Shown in pieces: positions 37,451 through 52,216 of a stretch of 64,000 nt of DNA. Origin of the DNA: Ridgeia piscesae (taxonomy: Eukaryota; Annelida; Polychaeta; Sabellida; Siboglinidae); contig JAODUO010000556.1 in the NCBI GenBank assembly GCA_025642075.2, positions 38,501 to 102,500 of the forward strand, written 5' to 3'. The notes beneath the pieces were generated by a model. It was not told where the DNA came from. It saw only the letters and a program-made list of their open reading frames with translations, and made no database searches. Every line of letters starts with the position of its first letter. Position 1 is the stretch's first letter. Made by a program: the position numbers and the translations under genes.

Positions 37451-38459
37451 AACTTTAATGTCACCCAGACAAAAGCGGAAAAATCATATAATTACCGCTG
37501 GAATATATGATATATGCGACATAAGTGAAAAGCATTGTGCGTAAAAAAATAACTAGAATAAAAATTGTTGGCCATTTACAAGTTTTGACATATGTACCAT
37601 GCATGACAACAAGCTCGAGCCGTATGGAATCACATTCCATGAACACAACCACATTTTCAGGGTTTATACGTTTACTAAAAATATAATTCATCATTTGCAT
37701 GAAGAAGAACAACATATATATTGAACAAAAGCATCAAGTTTAAAAAAAATTATCATTGACGCTTAAACGAGCATGAAACCTTGGTACCGGGCGAAACACA
37801 CGATAATAAAATGTGTAATTATATAGCTGCCATTTGGTAAATTTTCGGATTTAAATGAAATTTTTTGACAATTCATACATCAGGGTATACATGTTATAGC
37901 TACCAAGTTTAACGGAAATCGACCACTATGAAGAAAATTGCCGTTTCAGTGCCAACTGTCAGACTTTTTTTTAGAGAATGGCCCATAATAGCCCATCACA
38001 AATTAGGTTCACCGATGTCTCAATTTGTAATATAATCACGTGCTTGCAAATAAGATATTCTGTCAACTGGTGTAAAAAGTACCATGTTACAATCACAAGC
38101 CAACATCTGAGTAAACAGTTGCATTTATTAAAAACACCCAATCACAATCATCCTGTACTTATCTCCTTGTACAGCTGTACTGGATTCTGGACAACCACAA
38201 TTGTTTGTTATTTATAGTATCATCAAACACTTGTAAAGTCAAACACTCCCACCAGCCACAAGATGTACCTGGACAGTTGCTGAGATTGGACAGGTCAACA
38301 CCCAAGCGACTCATGTGATGTAGCCCTCAACCATCCCACCTAGAAGAAGACCCTGTTGAATCAGTCATGTACAATAATTTATGTACCGTGGATTAGCTTC
38401 AAGACTAAATGTTTTCCAGAGGCATCCATACTGCGTACACTACACAATGTGACAATACA
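37451..38459. other. intergenic, LINE to MRPS34 3' end
   Basis: Nothing recognisable. The MRPS34 3' UTR must lie at its right edge. No strong AATAAA is seen close to the stop. Confidence 0.45.
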
Positions 38460-41400
38460 TCACTGTGCCTGTTGTTTCTCAGTGTCTAACACAGCTTTGT
38501 TCATGGCACTTTTCGCAATGGCAATCCTGAGAGTAGGCATATCGTCCAATCCCTGCTCTTTTTGTTGTTCCTTTATCAAATGCTGCATGAGTGGCGGAAA
38601 CGGCAAAACACTCTTGACAACATTCTTTGGTCGAACTTCAGCCTTGACACTAAGGAAGGCCTCCTCCTCGTGCTTGGGAACCAGTCGCCAGTCCGCTTTG
38701 TAGCACGACTTGATGAGATGTTCACCACTTGCCTCTCCTCGGAACACTTTCTGGCCGTACGCGTAGCTTTTATGGTTGGCCGGGTCCTGCAACATGTCAA
38801 ATGTACCACTTTGACAAACATGGAAGGACGACAACATCCACACAATACCAGAACCTACATGCCTACAACCAACAAATCTTTCATGATCTGTAACCTCCTG
38901 ATGGACTTAGGCTTTAGATAATGGCCCGACAACCTGTCGTTTTGGATGGGAAAACTCTGTTTTTCACAGGTAACAAGTTGAATGTGCTGGTGGAAATTTG
39001 ATCAAACACCCTTTATGTTACTTAGACTGGATTATGTGCATGCATTTACCCATGCAAACATGAACTTATGTATCTACTTGGACATGCTGGACTGATAATA
39101 ATTTGTTCTTGCATAAAAACATGGACACATGTTATGCAATCAATGTATGTATTCTTATTGGATGTTATTGAGTTAGTGCCATAAGCTATTTATTTTTACA
39201 ACTACCATTGAGTGTGAGGGCTGAAAAAGAGTGTGTTTAATTAAACCATTGTGGAGTGTAAAGTGTTAACATGTCACATACATATAGAGCTCACATAAGA
39301 CCTTGACTGAAAGAGCATTGAAGTCACCTTTTATTAGGTTCTGGTAAGATACATCTAGCTGGGGGATATCTTTAGTTTCCAGCGAGTTGGGGGAATATTC
39401 AGTTTCCAGTTCAGCTTTATATATTCTAACACTCGATTGATTTGACGTTTGCAAGAAAACCTTGAACACGGTGCAACATACAATTACCACCAGTGGAAGT
39501 TTCAACATTGATCAGGCTGTTGACATAATATATACACGATGTAAATTTGGTGTTTGTTGGTATGGTTGAGCACAGCTTACATAATACTGCATGCACGCTT
39601 CACAGTGATCTCGGCCTTTCGCGATCTCGGCCTAAGTGATCTCGGCTTGCTTCTGTGAACTCGGCCAGTGATCTCGGCCTGTGCGACAGTGATCTCGGCC
39701 TGTATAGCCAGTGATCTTGGCCCGTACAAGGAGTGATGTTCACCAATATAATGAAGTGATATTATGGTACAGCATATGTATCATGTTGCAAAAATATGCA
39801 ATGCAATAAAGAAGCTGCAGTCGTTATTTCGTTCTTATTTCTTGACTATTGATAAATCTCCAAGTGTTATCATTGAACTTAGTGCAATAAAAATGTTGTG
39901 ACGATCTGCCACGATCTCATTCTTATATCTTGCCTATTCATAATTCACCAAGTTTTGAGCATTGAACCAACCTGTTTGAATGTATTATGTTTTATAGTCT
40001 TCTTCTAGGAATCCAGTTTTACGTTGTTTAATTTTGGGAATTATAACTACGCAACCAAGTTATTAATGCAATACACACTAATAAAAAGGGTAGAATGCGT
40101 GGTAATTTAATAGTTTCACAATACATGTACTCCTTTTCTTATTGTTTATATTTGATTTATAGCCGTTGGGAAGGTGAGAACATAACTGACTTCCAATAGT
40201 TGATAAGCTATGTTGAGCACATCTTTTCGGTTGTCTTTGATTTATGGGTTGTGTGAACTTGTTTTGAGACACGCCATATAATGGGCTGTCTACTCGTGCA
40301 TTGTAATATTGAGCAGATTCCTCCTTTCATGTTTAGTCTTTGATGTGTTAAGACGCATGGAAACAACAAATTAAATTGACTTCACACCCCTAATGTTTAT
40401 TGTTTCTCAGAGCCATTACTTTAAAAGGTATAGTGATTGCATGCAGCGTAGATTTTATACTATTCCAGGACTCTGAGGCATCTCAATTACAAAATAAATT
40501 ATAATCGGAAACAGAAAACGTACATCTTCCACGTTTGACACATAGGAACGCACGCATACACACACCACACAAACATGCATGCTCGCATGTAAGTACACAC
40601 ACGCGCATGTCCTATAGCGAGTTCCAAGCAGGAAAATGGCATCCATCATGCAAAATGGTGAACTATTAGAAGAATCGACACTTAAAATTATATAAGCCAA
40701 TCAAACTACAAACGCACAAAAATTAATGTAATACAATAAAGTCGCTGTGACAATCATTTGTGAGCTATTTCTTATTTATTTCATAATAATAAACTTATTA
40801 ATGCAATACACAATAATGATAAAGGGTAGACGGGTGGTAATTTGCTTCACACTAGTTTATATTAAATTTGATTTGTATCTGTTGGGAGGTGCGAACATAA
40901 TCGACTTGCTCTGTTATATTGAGCACATCTTATCGTGTTGTTCCTTTGATTTGTGAATGGTTTGAGGCAGGCCATAGTAATCGGATGTCTATTCATGCAC
41001 TGCGTTATAGAGCAGATTCTTTCTTTCATGTTTTTTCTTTGATTTGTTACGACGCATGGAATGATGGAAACAACGTACGGCAATTGAGTGAACTAACACC
41101 CTTGTTGTTGCATTGTTTATAGTTTTATAGCCGTTACTTTAAACAATGTAATTATCACGTAGTGAGCATATATGAGATCAGGCGTTGGGCTCGACCGCAG
41201 AAAGCTTTAATTTACTCAAAGCACTACACTTGGGTGAGAAATGCCTCCATTTGATGCTGGCGAGTGGGATTCCTTATTGAAAAGAAGTGACTGCTTGATA
41301 AGTTGCCAATTATGATAACAATAGTAATATTGATGCAGTTATGCACGCTAATAGATATGCTGACAGATAACAATAACGAAATAAAAAACTCATTTCTATA

Positions 41401-42543
41401 TTTTTGCTCCTATTTTTGGACTAATTTAACACTAATAAAAACCATAATAGAATATAATGATAAAATGAACAGATGAATATTGTTTTTGGTATAGAGCATT
41501 CCGAATAATGTTATCCTGGTATGTATGGACACACTGTTTATATAATTACGTTATTATCTTTAGTGTCCCACATCCAAGATACATGGATTAAGAGTCGTAT
41601 GTGGCCCACGACCAGCTGGTCCGTTGCTGCTATACAAATTAAAAATCGTTATAAAACAGAGATTTGGTTATGAAAACAAGTCTTAATTATCAACCATGCA
41701 ATGTTATACACAGCATAGTATTTATGGTACTTAAGACAGTATGTTGAAAAGAGATCACTGCCTCATAGGCCGAGGTCACTGGCCGAGTTCACCGAATACA
41801 GGCCGAGATCACTGCCCCACAGGCCGAAGTCACTGCCGCATAGGCCGAGATCACTGGCTGAGGTCAACGAAAACAGGCCAAGATCACTGCCAATTGCCGA
41901 AATCACTGGCCGAGATCACCAAAACAGGCCGAGATCACTTAGGCCGAGATCATCGGGTACCACATGCACTATATGATGCAGTGGTCTGCCTGTCAATTTC
42001 GCTGCTTCCTTTCAACCTTTCTGCAGTCTCCAGGAAGGAAGTCGTAAGTTAGTAGTCCTAGTTTATCAAACATTGCTATCACACGATTTGGAATAAACCA
42101 TTTTGGCCCGCAGAAAAATTACTGGAAAAAATATGCCCTCCCCAAAAAGTTCCATAGCCGGTGGCTGTGTCTTCACGCCATGGGTAACCAGGTACACACT
42201 GTACTATGGATGGGTCTATACTTAATATAGCAGTTGTTTTAGTTAGACACAGCTTTTAATCACATTGGCCATTGTCAATATTTCACTAGCGCTATGGGTA
42301 ATGACTATTTGACCGTTTATTTATATTTTGATCCGGTTTTAAAACCTTTACCTTTTCCGTAGGATCCCTCATGTCGGGGTCAACCTTGGTGATAATATAG
42401 TAACTTGGCTCTGGGTAACGCTCGCTAAAGACATGTCTATAAACTATGCGCCCTTTTCCAAAGTTCTTTAATCTCGACAGAATATCATACAATCGTTTCC
42501 CACGAAACCAAGTTGTTCGACCGACGTATCTAGTCACAGGCAT
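38460..42543 (-). CDS. MRPS34: Small ribosomal subunit protein mS34, mitochondrial
   Basis: Two exons, 42543-42352 and 38786-38460, joined phase 0 (donor GAAAAG/GTAAAGG, acceptor TGTTGCAG), encode 172 residues. mS34 is a metazoan-specific protein of the mitochondrial small ribosomal subunit, needed for small-subunit stability. Diagnostic segments are GKRLYDILSRLKNFGKGRIV and EPSYYIITKVDPDM in exon 1, and KADWRLVPKHEEEAFL in exon 2, the best conserved block of the family, followed by PFPPLMQHLIKEQQK. Human MRPS34 (218 residues) is longer at the N-terminus. The start used here is the first ATG in frame; an overlapping upstream ATG exists in another frame (42609). The 3.6-kb intron holds a foldback-like element. 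Confidence 0.92.
39600..41965. mobile_element. foldback-like element with tandem-repeat inverted termini
   Basis: The left end (about 39605-39735) has repeated GTGATCTCGGCCT phrases. The right end (about 41755-41960) has the reverse complement, AGGCCGAGATCAC, repeated more times. The outermost copies share an exact 24-bp inverted match. Between them, 40055-40330 and 40800-41060 are diverged direct copies of each other (TTAATGCAATACAC, then CGTTGGGAAGGTG-like phrases). No transposase frame is visible. Long inverted termini built from short direct repeats are the hallmark of foldback elements. Confidence 0.6.
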
Positions 42544-42959
42544 TGTATAATGTTGGCTGTCACGTTTTCCAATATGTTGCGTCCTTTGTAGTCCATGGGC
42601 GGAGCCATCTGCAACATATGTAAAATGTGAAATGCAAGGGAGGTAGTATTATTTAAAAACGTCACCTAAATGTCGTTTATAGTATAATTTTAGAAACTAT
42701 TGTTAAGCAATATATGTAATATGTAAAAATTAGTATCGTCTGCAATAATAGCTATAGAATGTAAACGAGCAGGCAGTTAACATTACATACACAAATTAAA
42801 TGTAAAATAAAATATAGCTGGATGAACAGTCCAGTAAACACGAAATACATTTTCTTTCGCTAGATGGCGACACGTAAATCTATCCGTAGTTAATGTCTGA
42901 GTCGCCAGGTAACATTACCGATCCGTTGATTTCCAGTTATAGTTTCTGCCGGTTCAGGA

Positions 42960-43807
42960 TCTCTGTCTCTGATTGGTTGACTCGCTCACTCGCCCACGCG
43001 CCCAATCGCCCAACAGGCCAACCGCCTATTCACTCACGGGATCCACCCGCCCACCTGACCACTCATGCACCCACCCACCCGCCCACCCAGTCACCTACCC
43101 ACTCACTCACTCAGTCCCTCAGTCACTCAGTCACTCACCCACCCACCCACTCACCCACCCACCCACCCACCCACTCACTCACTCACAGAAACCATGACTA
43201 TAGAGATTTGATGATAATTTTTTTTTAATCTACTTACATAGGTTCTGTTTGAATAATTTTTCACAAGTAGTTTAGTCAATACGTGCCATGCCATTAGGTT
43301 ACCACATATATATGGTAACCTAATGGCACGTATTGACTAAACTACTTGTGAAAAAGTATTCAAACAGAACCTATGTAAGTAGATTTAAAAAAATATTATC
43401 ATCAAATCTCTATAGTCATGCAATTATAGACCACGTTTTCAAAGAGGATGTTGTGAAAGTGGAATTATACGAATTAGTAATATATACACTGCATTTAAAT
43501 GCATTAATGAGCAGGCCTGCAGGTTTCTGTGAGTGAGTGAGTGGGTGGGTGAGTGAGTGAGTGGGTGAGTGGGTGAGTGGGTGAGTGGGTGAGTGGGTGA
43601 GTGGGTGAGTGGGTGAGTGGGTGAGTGGGTGAGTGGGTGAGTGGGTGAGTGGGTGAGTGGGTGAGTGGGTGAGTGGGTGAGTGGGTGAGTGGGTGAGTGG
43701 GTGAGTGGGTGAGTGGGTGAGTGGGTGAGTGGGTGAGTGGGTGAGTGACTGAGTGACTGAGTGACTGAGTGACTGAGTGACTGAGTGACTGAGTGACTGA
43801 GTGAGTG
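42960..43807. repeat. large palindrome with complementary tandem-repeat shoulders
   Basis: Arms 43190-43303 and 43314-43420 are near-perfect inverted copies around a short ATATATAT centre (GGTTACC/GGTAACC). The left shoulder is a CCCACTCA-type array (42973-43185); the right shoulder is its complement, a GAGTGGGT array (43528-43807). About 105 bp of unpaired DNA sits in the right side. Confidence 0.85.
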
Positions 43808-44883
<1,076 letters not shown>

Positions 44884-45149
44884 AGCAATATTCTCCACAT
44901 TCCATTATTTATTATTATAGGGAGCTAATTTTTAACGCTGACGTTTAACTACCAAGTTTGTACGTTGTCTGTTGCAACCAGCACACCTTAAATAGGTATC
45001 CCAACGACATTTTGGAGCTTCACAACTTACCGTAGCTTCGCCTCGCTTCGCTGGCAATTTACAATCGATTATAAAGTGAATGCGTATTGATCTACGCTAA
45101 CGGTTGCACTGCCAAGCGTGACTAAAGTAAATACGAACCCATAAATAGC

Positions 45150-45339
45150 CGCATCAATTGACGGACTTAAATAGACACAGGAAAGACTTTCACGTTGGTC
45201 CCCTTCGCCATTGGTGTCCACGACACAGTGGTCAACGAGTCCACACCTTCGACTCTCTCACTTGCATAGGAGAAAAGTCACTGTCAAGTTCTTCAGCGAA
45301 AGCGGTCGGATTCGTTGATGTCACTGTGCTGTGCCGTAG
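45150..45339 (+). other. possible 5' non-coding exon of the downstream zinc-finger gene
   Basis: Moderately GC-rich stretch ending at a strong donor (GCCGTAG/GTGAGTAA). None of its frames joins in phase with the next candidate exon, so if real it is probably 5' UTR. The start is not defined. Confidence 0.3.
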
Positions 45340-45538
45340 GTGAGTAATTACACCAGCTAGATCGAGCGCCAACGATAGACATTTCTAAGCACAGCCAGCG
45401 GTAGCTAGATCATTTTCCAAAGGAACTGTAGAAGTAATCGTCGATATTTGGTGCAAATAAAAAAATTATTGTCGAAGTTCTATAAGACATTCACATTTAC
45501 TAGAATACTCTCCAAACCTCCAACTGTGCCCCTTGCAG

Positions 45539-45664
45539 GATCAGGTCAAACGTCCAACTCCTCTGGATAAGAAGGGACATGATCGCAAATTTCACACGAC
45601 CCAAGTACCAATGGTTGACGTCGTAACCTATCATTTCCATGAAAACGGGGTGGAGTTCGTTTCT
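45539..45664 (+). CDS. candidate coding exon, unrecognised protein
   Basis: Bounded by a good acceptor (CCCCTTGCAG) and donor (TCT/GTAAGG), 42 codons open in phase 0, containing PMVDVVTYHFHENGVEFVS. It could be the N-terminal exon of the gene at 49272, with translation starting at the internal Met. Phase is compatible with an acceptor at 49271. No family is recognised. Confidence 0.45.
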
Positions 45665-46930
45665 GTAAGGGGGGTGGGGGTTAGGCAACAGAAGGCACGT
45701 TCCTCTGGTGGTGTTTGTGAAGTTAGGGGACGGAAGTATGTACTAACTTCCTAATGCAGTTTAGAAGTATCTGCCTTCAACATGTGACATGTTTGTTTGC
45801 GCGACTATAAGCACATGTACAAATACCTAGTCTACTAATTATATTTCGTCTGCCACGAAAGAACGTAGTCACCTGCATGTAACATAGTCACATAAGGCCT
45901 GTTTGCTTACTGGAAGCACAGACCATTGACCATGGTCATTCTCTTCTACTTATTTGTCACGCATGACATGTGTAATATATTTCATTCAAGTGGCGCTCTC
46001 ACTAAATGAATTTCGCTACAGGCACAGCAACAAATGGCAAAACACTGACCCGAGGTAAAAACTAATTCACATCTACAACTGGGCCATTCTCGACTATTGT
46101 ACACACGTTAAATTTACCAAGTAGGCATTTCTGCTACACAATCAATGACACAGTGTCAGTTGTCAAATACAGTACTGGTAAACATTCAACCGGATTGTAT
46201 CAGTGATAAGAATATGACCACTTATAGAGAGTCTTTCAACACGATGTCTCAGAAATATCAATCACAATAGAACACATTTAGATGTGAAGTCAAACAGCAG
46301 TAACAGCCCCGTCTGTTGGTAACAGACGTTCTTTTCTGAGCAAGGACATTAGACAAATAACTGTACAATATAATAATAAAACAGTATTTATTCACGATAA
46401 ATAATGAAAATATTTTGTGGAAAAACAAATGCTTAATAGAAGTTTTAACAGCAATGCTTTCACTTGAGTCAATATTATCTTATCCGACTGAAGTGTCGAA
46501 TGGTTGGTCTATGGTCGCGAAGGTAACATGTATACACAAATACACATCTTGCACCACTTAACACGCAGGATAATCGGCGCCGAAACAGATCAACGTTGAA
46601 CACTAGCGACACAATACGCTAGGACGGCGTACAGCTTAAATGGATGTTGTTATTACCCAAATCCACAACATCAAACAACACGCTAGTGGGTTCATCTACA
46701 ACAATGTGACGTCATTCGTGTCGCGGCTTAAGAAGTAGGTTACACTCCAGTGAACCACTGAGTCTGTCAACGACATGCAATATCTCTGAATTATCTAAAC
46801 AGCGAGTCGGCACTGCTTACATTTCTCTCAGACTAAATAAACTCCGTATTATTGTGGAATTTAGCATTGTTTAAGGGAATATAAATAGCCAAGTATTTCG
46901 CGTCCTCAGTGAACTTGTTTAACATGGCGA

Positions 46931-47610
<680 letters not shown>

Positions 47611-48349
47611 CTCGATGAGGTGCAATAATAAATAATTAGTCTAATTAAAACATAGTTTACACGACGCAGCAACCATAGTAGGACACCACATGTGCCTGGT
47701 AAACACGTCAACTAAATACTTATACTGGCATGACTGGCCGAATGTTGCCACAAAATATTGCCGTATAAATAACGGCCGTCAAATGCCAGTCATATCGGTC
47801 ACTAGCAACAAGGTGTGTCCGGCATAGTTCAAGCACCTGACTCGAGCGAGTTGAGACAGGTGCTGCTCTCTCCCGTGGTGTGACACGCCCCGGCTTTGTA
47901 CACGACACGTGTTTTTGGTACGTCCACATGGAGCGTTCTTGTGTAAATATAGCTAACAATAGGCACATGGCACAATACTCGTTTATTTGCAAATTGAGTG
48001 TTACAAACACAACACACGTCAGCATAATAATGATAGGGCGTACGCATTAAAGATCGTTTTTTACACATGAGAGTGTAAACTGAAAAGCATGATAATTACA
48101 GACAAATACTTTATATGCATCATAAATATATACAGCATTAATTAAACAGGATGTAATACTAGCATTTTAGGTCGAACTCGTAGGAAGACATAATTATAAT
48201 ATTAATCAAAGAAAAATAAATCTCTGTTAAAACCGACTTTGCTCGCTAGTAAAGGTAATAATAGTTTTATAACAAATTATTAATGTAAGTAATGAATATA
48301 GATGTTATAGATGAACCCACACACACTTTGTTGTGTCATTGGCTAAAAA

Positions 48350-48477
48350 ACACTCACACACGCACGCACACACACACCACACACCCGCGCCCACGCACAC
48401 ACACACACTCACACACACACTCACACACAAAAACGCACGCGCACACACACGCGCACGCACGCACGCACGCACGCACG

Positions 48478-48518
<41 letters not shown>

Positions 48519-49112
48519 GACACACACACACACACACACCACACTCACACTCACACTCACACTCACACTCACACTCACACTCACACTCCTCACACTCACA
48601 CTCACACTCACACTCACACTCACACTCACACTCACACTCACACTCACTCACACTCACGCACGACACACCACACGCACACAAGCACTCACACACATGCATG
48701 CACACCCACAACACACACCAAACACACACACATACATACACACACGCACAAAACACACAAAACACAAAACACACACACTATACTCAATGACACCACACAC
48801 GCACACGCACACGCACACGCACACGCACACGCACACGCACACGCACACGCACACGCACACGCACACGCACACGCACACGCACACGCACACGCACACGCAC
48901 ACGCACACGCACACGCACACGCACACGCACACGCACACGCACACGCACACGCACACCGCACACGCACACGCACACGCACACGCACACGCACACGACACGC
49001 ACACGCACACGCACACGCACACGCACACGCACACGCACACGCACACGCACACGCACACGCACACGCACACGCACACGCACACGCACAGCACACGCACACG
49101 CACACGCACACA
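48350..49112. repeat. (CA)n-type compound array, ~760 bp
   Basis: Blocks of CA, then CACACT hexamers (about 48545-48650), irregular CA, and CGCACA hexamers from 48795 to 49110. The polarity is opposite to the GT array 800 bp to its left. Confidence 0.98.
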
Positions 49113-49271
49113 GCAACATTTTAAAATAAGTTTATGAATATGCCGTGTGTGTTCCTGTACATAAGCCTATCTAATCTAATTACTGGAACATTGTTTAACA
49201 TACTAGACGTTTACAGTTGTTGCTGCTTATAGGCTCCCATTTTCATTCTAGCTAAATACATAACTTTTCAG

Positions 49272-51148
49272 AATGTCGTGAGCCAAATTATATTACATGT
49301 TATTTCGGCTACAGGTAGCGTAACAAACATGGGAAAGCGGCACCCGGCGGAAACTTGCGAGTGCCCGAACCGAAAACTCGGTTGTAAAGTTCGGGTCCGG
49401 CAGACGGAGTTGCAGTCGCACGTCGACCAGTGCCTGTACCGCTGGGTGGCGTGTGAGGCGTGCGGCAAGAGACTGCTCGATGTGGATCTCTACAAACACC
49501 AGAGGCACGCACGCTGCATGGAGAACAAACTGAAGCGAGAGGTGGGAACATTTAAAAACGAACTGGAATTCAGTTCTACCAAAAACGTTGAAGTTAGAGC
49601 GAACATTGGTGGCTATCGTCTCACTATCAAACGTGCTGAGAATGTTTCGATATCGTTATGAAGTCACTACGCCTATAATTATATCAGTAACCTGTTGTAT
49701 CATCCTCGACAATCTTAAGGTGATAAAGACAGCGCGACGCATATGTATATGTTAGTGGGGTGAGACAAGTTCTAGAAATACATGTCCTGTATGGCACACT
49801 AACTTGCCCCAATATTTTTGACAATATTGAAGTTATACAAAAAATGGCACTAAATGTATTTTTCCGGGATTGGGTTACGCGGAGGTACTTAGACGTGTTA
49901 ACCTGGATACGTTGAATGTAAGACGGGACAGCATTTGTCAAAACTATTTTGATAAAATTAAAGTCGGCTCACACAGATTAAATTATCTGCTACCTAACAA
50001 AAGACTCACCGAATATAATATTAGACAACAAAATGTGTACCCGTTACCAGTTACTAGAACGAATAGATTCCGTAACTCATTTATACCGTGGGCTTTATAC
50101 AGCTGTCAGTAAAAAGGCTATTAATACGGTATGATTGTAATGTCAATCCAACTCAGTTGAGTTGCTAATAAAACTTATGTTATTATTGATATTCGAAAAT
50201 CAATATTGTTTTAGCGAGAACCAACGTTGACATAAACTAAAGGAACCGGAAGACCAAAAAGAGTAAAACCGAATACCGTTACTCAATCATGTGCAGTTAC
50301 TTGATTCTTGTAACATCATCGCTGGAGTGAAAGTCTGTCCTGTCACTAGGTAGCGCGAAATGCTCGAACTACTAGCGCCAGCTTGCGGCAGCACACGGCG
50401 ACATTACGACAAGAGCGGAACCGTTTGGAGGTGGACAAGAAGAAGATCTTCCACGACCATCTGCACCGGATGCGGGGCTGGAAGCCGCGCGTGCCCTCGG
50501 CTCTAGGCGTCGACGAAGGCTACAGGTAGGTTCCTGTTTTCCTCCCTCGGGGCAGGGGAAACTCCTTGCGGTTTAGACGATCTAGTGGGGTAGACAGCCA
50601 GGCCACAAATATGGAGTCTCGTTTGCGCATTATTAATGTATCTATTTGCGTATCATTATGACCTAGTTATGATTGGCCAAGCGTGCGAATGTCTTAGCTG
50701 GGGGTAAATTACAGCTTTTCTCCTAGATGATTTTCATCTCGGGCGCCAAACATTCAAGGATTAATCCATAATTCATCTAAAGAAAACGGCTATTTTGCTA
50801 GGCAATGGATAACTTAAATGTGGCTTGTAACAGGACCTGAAACGCCGTGATTCACCTACTGTTTGTAATCTAGGTGCTGTCTGATATTTCAGATTTGTTT
50901 ACTTATCATCATCATCATCATCTTTAAATAACCTTAGTAACCTATATGTGTCGTTAACGTTAAGCAGCAGTTCTCCGGACATTGTTGAGAGCCCCCTGAC
51001 GGTAGAGTACTGCGACTCTGAGGGGCAGGTGGAGCAGAGACTACAGTTCCCGTCTCGCCTCAGAATGGTTCCGGTCACGTGTGCGAAGTGCGGCAAACGC
51101 TTCCGCTCGACCGCAAACAACACACAGTCGTGCTTCTGGCACATGGGG
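49272..51148 (+). CDS. Cys/His-rich zinc-finger protein with coiled coil (unrecognised)
   Basis: Three consecutive exons, 49272-49541, 50350-50525 and 50968-51148, with good splice sites and matching phases. The first has a TRAF-type zinc-finger-like run of Cys and His: CECPNRKLGCKVR, LQSHVDQCLYRWVACEACGK, then HQRHARCM. The second is charged and predicted helical (LRQHTATLRQERNRLEVDKK) with HRMRGWKPRVPSALGV. The third ends with CAKCGKRF, then CFWHMG, a C-x2-C-x13-C-x2-H metal site cut by a donor. It resembles adaptor-like zinc-binding proteins, but I do not recognise the family and assign no function. The gene must continue 3', since the last exon ends in phase 0 at GTACGA. A possible upstream exon is at 45539 and a downstream one at 57825. 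The first intron here holds a LINE fragment. Confidence 0.72.
49755..50186 (+). mobile_element. 3' fragment of the CR1/jockey-like LINE
   Basis: Matches the 3' end of the element at 35170-37450: VRRDSICQNYFDKIKVGSHR, FRNSFIPWALYSCQ and the UTR phrase TCAATCCAACTCAGTTGAGT before AATAAA. It is 5'-truncated and inserted in the intron between the first two exons of the zinc-finger gene, in sense orientation. Confidence 0.88.
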
Positions 51149-52020
51149 GTACGATACAAATTTTCTACACATATAATTGTTTATATTATTGTATTTACAA
51201 ATTGAAGTAAGATATTAAAATGTGTATATGCAATAAACGTAAGGTATCATTTCATGTTTTCAGAATTAGTTTCGCATCAAAATTAAACATGCGCATAATG
51301 TGATCAAACAAACAAGTATTGTTGTGAAAAAAGTAACAGTTCGTTGTTAAAATCTGCACGTCTGTTCTCTGTTTCATCATCGATGCCTGCGATTATCATT
51401 CACTTCAACATTTGATCATCAGCCGGTAAGTAGCGATTACATCGACTGACTGAATAATCTTTATTGACAAAACCATTTAAAAAATCATAATAATCAAGAA
51501 TTCAACGATGACTTCATTAAAATTACCTGTTAAGGTTTATTTGAACGTCTGAATAAATCGCACTGAATGTTATCATATAAACATTTTTATCAGCGACCAG
51601 TGAAGTAATTTGCGAGTCTTGTTCCTGACGTTGTTTATTTGGCATTTCATATTCCATGGGCGTCGCTGTTGGGCATGGAAGATCGTAAGTATTTGTCGAA
51701 TTACAAGATAGTATATGTCTTGATGCCAGAGAACATGATTACACGTAAACAGCCACGCTGGAGAACATTTAATTACACTAATTATAATGACGATACTATT
51801 AGAGACACGAGTGAAATACGTACGAGGCTAAGCTCTGCAACAATTGATTTTATTTACGTTTCCTATAAGCCGAGTCACCCAGTGCAATCAATGACGTAGC
51901 GAATTCCATCGACTGGTCTGAAATATTATCCTAGTTGATTGAAATGACAAGCTTTCTTTGAAAGACAAAACATCTCTCAACAGCTAAATGGTTGTATATG
52001 AAAATTATAATTTACAAAAA

Positions 52021-52216
<196 letters not shown>

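Noticed and set aside
51639..51899. 86-codon frame on + as a further exon of the zinc-finger gene
   Set aside because: No acceptor joins it in phase, and a GTAAGT donor sits inside it.
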